Origin: GCA-003244245 sp052390495
GTDB lineage: Bacteria; Actinomycetota; Actinomycetes; Mycobacteriales; Pseudonocardiaceae
Length of the DNA stretch: 18,463 nucleotides
Direction: 5' to 3'
Assembly (NCBI GenBank): GCA_052390495.1
Contig: JBQTGW010000303.1
Coordinates: forward strand, 1-18,463
Notes under the pieces: model-generated
The model's input: only the letters and a program-made list of their open reading frames with translations
What the model was told of the DNA's origin: nothing
Databases searched by the model: none
Position numbers and translations under genes: made by a program
In this document: in pieces, positions 15,580 through 18,463 of the stretch
Position numbering within the stretch: position 1 is the first letter of the stretch
Layout: each line of letters begins with the position of its first letter

Positions 15580-15825
15580 CTATCGGAGTCGTAGTACGAC
15601 CTTTGCAGTGATTCGCTCAGCGGTTACGTAGCCGAAGACTCTGGAATCGATGCTGTTCTCTAGGCTATCGCCGAGCACAACCATGGATCCATTCGGGACG
15701 ACTGTGTCACCATTCGAGACCAGAATGGCCGGCGGCACCAGACCGCCCGGTACGGCGGTGACCCTTTTGATCATCAATTGGCGTCCGATCGGCCCGACCG
15801 GCGCAACCACCGCGCCCGGAAACAT
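15580..15825 (-). pseudogene. S26 signal peptidase remnant lacking the catalytic serine
   Basis: The 81 residues match the C-terminal half of an S26 (SipS/type I) signal peptidase: LMIKRVTAVPGG with the general-base Lys20, then VPNGSMVVLGDS and NSIDSRVFGYV, the family's GDN...SxDSR box. The N-terminal membrane anchor and GxSMxPT serine block are missing. Upstream of the ATG the frame is open for only about 15 codons to a TGA and has no other start. I found no serine block in the other minus-strand frames. A strong GAGGAGG site lies before a nearby ATG (15833) in another frame, which leads to only a short ORF. I read it as a 5'-truncated gene, probably inactive. It faces the response regulator gene tail-to-tail, 9 bp apart. 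Confidence 0.65.
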
Positions 15826-15980
15826 TCTGCCATCTGTCCTCCTCTCCGATAACCGATGACCCTGGCCACCTCAAAAGGAGTATCAACCATCTCCGATCCC
15901 GGACAAATCTCCAACCCGCAGAGCATGGGCGGAACATCACAGCAGACCGGTCAACGTACGTGGTCAACGGACTAGTGTAG

Positions 15981-17210
15981 TTAGACGTCGTTGTGGTTGC
16001 CTCCGGTCAGCACCCCCCGCGAGGCGAACATATGCACGACGACGACGGCGAGGCCGAGCGCCAGACAGCCGGACCACAGGGCACGTGACCCCCAGACCTG
16101 CAAGACGGCCATGCCGACGGGCGCGCCCAGGACCAGGCCGAGATTCCACACGACGTAGTACGCTCCTTGATAGGCACCGACCTGGCCCTCGGGGGCGTGC
16201 CGAATGAGGAACGCGGACGCCTGAGGCACCAGCAGTATCTCTCCCAGCGTCCACACGGTGAGTGCGAAGGTGTACGTCCACGGGCCGCTTGCCAGGGCGT
16301 TCGCACCGAATCCTCCCGCCACCAGCAGCGCGGCCAGAACGAACTGAGTATCGATACCGATCCGCTTGGTCAGCCTGAAGACCACGGGCTGCACACAGAT
16401 GATGAGCAGCCCGTTGAGCGAGATTACTAGACCATATTGATGCGGCGGCAGCCCGTGAGCCGCCATGTCCAGCGGCAGCGTCGACTGCTTCTGCAGGTAA
16501 ATTACGGCGAGGCAGAATGAGAGCAGCAGAAAGCGGGCCGTGGCTGCGGAGCGGAATGGATCAGCGAGCCTGCGTAGGGTCTTCGAGCCGCCCTCGCTCT
16601 TAGGCTTCTCGTCCTGAGCGGCGCTGGGCGGGAGCCACAGCGCGACCGCCGCGTACGACAGAGCCGTCATGACATTGAGAATGATGAGCCAGTGCGGGGA
16701 CCACTCCAGGAGGAGTCCTGAGACCGCCGGGGAAATTGCCGCTCCGATGTTGGAGGCCCAGTACAGCAGCCCGAAGGCGCGTACGTGCTCGCTCGTGGGC
16801 AGAGCACGCGAAATCACGACCGCCCCGGCGGGCTTGTGGAGCGTGGACACGCAGCCGGAGAGGAAGACAGCCCCGGCCAGCTCCTCTGGCCGACGCACGG
16901 CCAGCAGCGCCAGGCACGCCAAGACGGCGGCTGCCTGCGAGCCAATAATTGTTCCACGAGCGCCGATACAATCCGCCAGCACTCCGCCCACGAACGAACC
17001 GGTAACCGAACCTGCCCCCCACACCCCGACCAGGACGCCAATCATCCCCGGCGAGGCATGGACCTCGACGGACAAGTACAGGGCGAGGAAAGCCGGGACG
17101 AGGATGCCGAGGCGGTTCAGGAGCGTCCCGGCGAACAGCAGCCAGAACGACGGGGGCAGCGCCAACTGGCTTTGTGACGCGGCCCCCGACGCCGTACGCA
17201 GACGTGTCAC
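15981..17210 (-). CDS. Major facilitator superfamily transporter
   Basis: The 409-residue protein has about 12 hydrophobic segments in two halves, with a charged central loop (about 196-221, including EKPKSEGGSK). The MFS motif A region reads GGVLADCIGAR (75-85). It is in the drug/metabolite exporter style, but the substrate is not readable from sequence. It starts with a GTG overlapping the stop of the PEP mutase gene in the 4-base sequence GTGA, so the two are translationally coupled. This makes it a good candidate for export of, or resistance to, a phosphonate product. Alternative: uptake of a precursor. Confidence 0.9.
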   Translation of the reverse strand: MTRLRTASGAASQSQLALPPSFWLLFAGTLLNRLGILVPAFLALYLSVEVHASPGMIGVLVGVWGAGSVTGSFVGGVLADCIGARGTIIGSQAAAVLACLALLAVRRPEELAGAVFLSGCVSTLHKPAGAVVISRALPTSEHVRAFGLLYWASNIGAAISPAVSGLLLEWSPHWLIILNVMTALSYAAVALWLPPSAAQDEKPKSEGGSKTLRRLADPFRSAATARFLLLSFCLAVIYLQKQSTLPLDMAAHGLPPHQYGLVISLNGLLIICVQPVVFRLTKRIGIDTQFVLAALLVAGGFGANALASGPWTYTFALTVWTLGEILLVPQASAFLIRHAPEGQVGAYQGAYYVVWNLGLVLGAPVGMAVLQVWGSRALWSGCLALGLAVVVVHMFASRGVLTGGNHNDV

Positions 17211-18085
17211 GCCGATTCGAGCTGTTGCCAGGCACTCAGTCTCTGCAGCTCGAAGACGTCCTTAACCGATGCGATGTGGTCCTCCACGTCCGTCGTCGCA
17301 CCGTGGTCCAGGATGGACCGATAGGTGTCGCGTAGCGCCCGCAGGGTGGCGCGCAGGCCCTGGTTGGCGTAAATGACCGTGGAAACACCGGACTTGGCCA
17401 CGTCGTCTATGTGCCAGTCAGGGTAAGTGGTGGGAACCACGACGACCGGGGCGCGGTCGTCCCACTCCTGGAGGAAGGCGAGGATCTCTTTGTTGGTGCG
17501 AGCTTTGGAATGCACCAGCACGGCGTCGGCCCCGGCCTCGACATACGCGGTGCAGCGCTCCAGCGCGTTCTGCACGCCCAGCCCGCCGATCAGGGCCTCG
17601 GTGCGGGCTATCACGAAGAAATCATCGGTGCGCTGCGCGTGCTTAGCAATCCAGATCTTGGAGCAGAAGGAATCAGTGTCCAGCAGCGTGTGGGCTGTGG
17701 CGACGAAGCTGTTCATCTTCGGGAAGAGCTTGTCCTCGATACACACCGCAGTGATCCCAGCAGCCTCATACTCGTGCACCATGTGCGCGACGTTGAGGTT
17801 GTTGCCGTATCCGGTGTCCACATCAGCGACGACCGAGATGCCGATCGCCTTCTGCGTGTTGGCGGCGGCCTCAAGATACTCGGTCATAGTCAGCACGCTG
17901 GCGTCCGGGAGACAGCGCGCCGCAGACACCTCGAGGCTGGACGCCCAGACCGCGTCGAATCCGGACTCCTGGGCGAGGCGGCCGGCAAATGCGTTGTGGG
18001 CGCCGATGACGCGGACGACATCGCCTTGTCCTCGCTTCTCCTTCAGTACGGAGCGGAACGAGGGGTAGATGGTGGATTTGAGCAT
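17207..18085 (-). CDS. pepM: Phosphoenolpyruvate phosphonomutase (PEP mutase)
   Basis: PEP mutase rearranges phosphoenolpyruvate to phosphonopyruvate, creating the C-P bond that starts nearly all phosphonate natural products. The 292-residue isocitrate-lyase-fold protein carries the hallmark EDKLFPKMNS (117-126, fitting EDKxxxxxNS). It also has VADVDTGYGNN with metal-binding Asp88/Asp90, LEVSAARCLPD with Asp61, and IARTEAL with Arg161. Asn125 argues against phosphonopyruvate hydrolase, which has another residue there, and the motif argues against methylisocitrate lyase. GAGGGA lies 6 nt before the ATG. The stub of an ATP-grasp gene ends 18 bp upstream and the MFS gene overlaps its stop, giving one minus-strand operon. 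A phosphonopyruvate decarboxylase or similar driving enzyme is not in the window. Confidence 0.93.
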   Translation of the reverse strand: MLKSTIYPSFRSVLKEKRGQGDVVRVIGAHNAFAGRLAQESGFDAVWASSLEVSAARCLPDASVLTMTEYLEAAANTQKAIGISVVADVDTGYGNNLNVAHMVHEYEAAGITAVCIEDKLFPKMNSFVATAHTLLDTDSFCSKIWIAKHAQRTDDFFVIARTEALIGGLGVQNALERCTAYVEAGADAVLVHSKARTNKEILAFLQEWDDRAPVVVVPTTYPDWHIDDVAKSGVSTVIYANQGLRATLRALRDTYRSILDHGATTDVEDHIASVKDVFELQRLSAWQQLESA

Positions 18086-18103
18086 AGCGGTCCCTCTGGG
18101 TTT

Positions 18104-18340
18104 CTAGACAGTGGTGGGTTGTGTGGACGACTCGGCGATTCGCACCGAGAGGCAAGCGGCAGCGGCGCGGGCGCAGCGCAGGGCCTCGGGCCCGGTCAGG
18201 CCGGTGGCGACGACGTGCCCATGACGTGAGGTGTTGTTATGGAGGGCGAGGGTGCGGATGCCCGGCTTGACGTACACGCTGACGTCGACAACTCCTGGTG
18301 CTTGCAAGGTGGCTGACAAGCCCTCCACTGCTGTGACCAA
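18104..18340 (-). pseudogene. C-terminal stub of an ATP-grasp ligase, cut by an insertion sequence
   Basis: The 78 codons read like the last part of an ATP-grasp carboxylate-amine ligase: VTAVEGLSATLQAPGVVDVS, VYVKPG, HNNTSRHGHVVATGLTGPEA and a final alanine-rich helix. The similarity stops abruptly at the first codon; upstream the same frame encodes HNHYHKRSLKARPL, which is not ATP-grasp-like and belongs to the adjoining mobile element. The TTG at 18340 is therefore not a natural start. By context it probably joined an amino acid or other acid to a phosphonate, as in phosphonopeptide pathways, but the missing catalytic core means that cannot be tested here. The stub itself should be inactive. 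Confidence 0.65.
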
Positions 18341-18463
18341 TGGCCTTGCTTTAAGTGATCGTTTGTGGTAGTGGTTGTGGGATGGGACACGACGGTACCG
18401 AGGGAGTGTCGCCGCGGGGGTGGCTGCCGGATCGGGTGTCGGTGGGGGCGTTGACCCGGGCGT
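18341..18463 (+). mobile_element. Left end of an IS4-type insertion sequence (runs off the window)
   Basis: At 18341 the ATP-grasp coding sequence stops and a new sequence begins (TGGCCTTGCTTTAAGTGATC), followed within 40 bp by a transposase start. The terminal inverted repeat cannot be confirmed because the right end lies outside the window, so the exact boundary may be off by a few bases. Confidence 0.6.
18382..18463 (+). CDS. IS4-family transposase, N-terminal fragment
   Basis: From the ATG at 18382 the frame stays open to the edge (27 codons) and ends RGWLPDRVSVGALTRA. This fits the start of the IS4 transposase N-terminal domain, which typically reads LPDRxxxGxLTR followed by a segment on PxELVDxV. 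Only the first 27 residues are visible, so the DDE catalytic residues cannot be checked. Confidence 0.6.
   Translation, partial: MGHDGTEGVSPRGWLPDRVSVGALTRA

Noticed and set aside
17207..18085. Phosphonopyruvate hydrolase or methylisocitrate lyase
   Set aside because: The EDKLFPKMNS motif with Asn125 fits PEP mutase; the hydrolase lacks that Asn and methylisocitrate lyase has a different catalytic loop with Cys.
1..18463. CRISPR arrays, tRNA or rRNA genes
   Set aside because: I saw no regularly spaced repeats and no tRNA-like cloverleaf or T-loop motif by eye; a tRNA scan was not possible here.

Overview
The window is high-GC DNA with GTG/TTG starts, strong codon third-position GC bias and a gene set typical of the Actinomycetota. 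Examples are a SigE-family sigma factor with a membrane partner, a TetR/CYP138-like P450 pair and an XRE-TPR regulator. The purD and purB genes lie close together with an SGNH hydrolase between them. I infer a Pseudonocardiaceae-like actinomycete (Saccharopolyspora/Amycolatopsis type), but no rRNA or other decisive taxonomic marker is present.

Positions 1-2400 hold a small Cys-containing protein (minus strand) with a hairpin terminator, a divergent XRE regulator with a long helical C-terminus, and a DUF559 nuclease-fold remnant (minus strand). The remnant's start lies inside a large inverted repeat. Positions 2422-4209 (minus strand) encode a PAS-GGDEF-EAL protein. Its GGDEF core is altered (GADEF) and its EAL domain has lost the catalytic motifs. 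A 176-bp divergent intergenic region with a tandem 19-bp repeat separates it from purD.

Positions 4385-10711 (plus strand) are core genome: purD, a conserved-looking unknown protein, an SGNH/GDSL hydrolase, a SigE-family sigma factor, its probable membrane-anchored partner, and purB. A nested double hairpin ends purB and the convergent TetR gene. The TetR gene and a cytochrome P450 diverge from a 49-bp region containing a 20-bp imperfect palindrome, a likely operator. A strong hairpin follows the P450 and appears to close the core section.

From about 12.9 kb the window looks accessory. After about 430 bp without a gene comes a short gene for a secreted peptide ending in a Cys-x5-Cys loop. 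It is followed within 15 nt, in the same reading frame, by a polytopic NarL-type histidine kinase and then a LuxR-type response regulator. This is the layout expected of a peptide-sensing operon. A 5'-truncated S26 signal-peptidase remnant faces it. Reading leftward from the right edge is a phosphonate locus: the C-terminal stub of an ATP-grasp ligase, PEP phosphonomutase with an intact EDKLFPKMNS motif, and an MFS transporter overlapping pepM by four bases. The ATP-grasp gene is cut by what looks like the left end of an IS4-type insertion sequence, whose transposase runs off the window.

The two most interesting items are the peptide/kinase/regulator cassette and the pepM locus interrupted by the insertion sequence.
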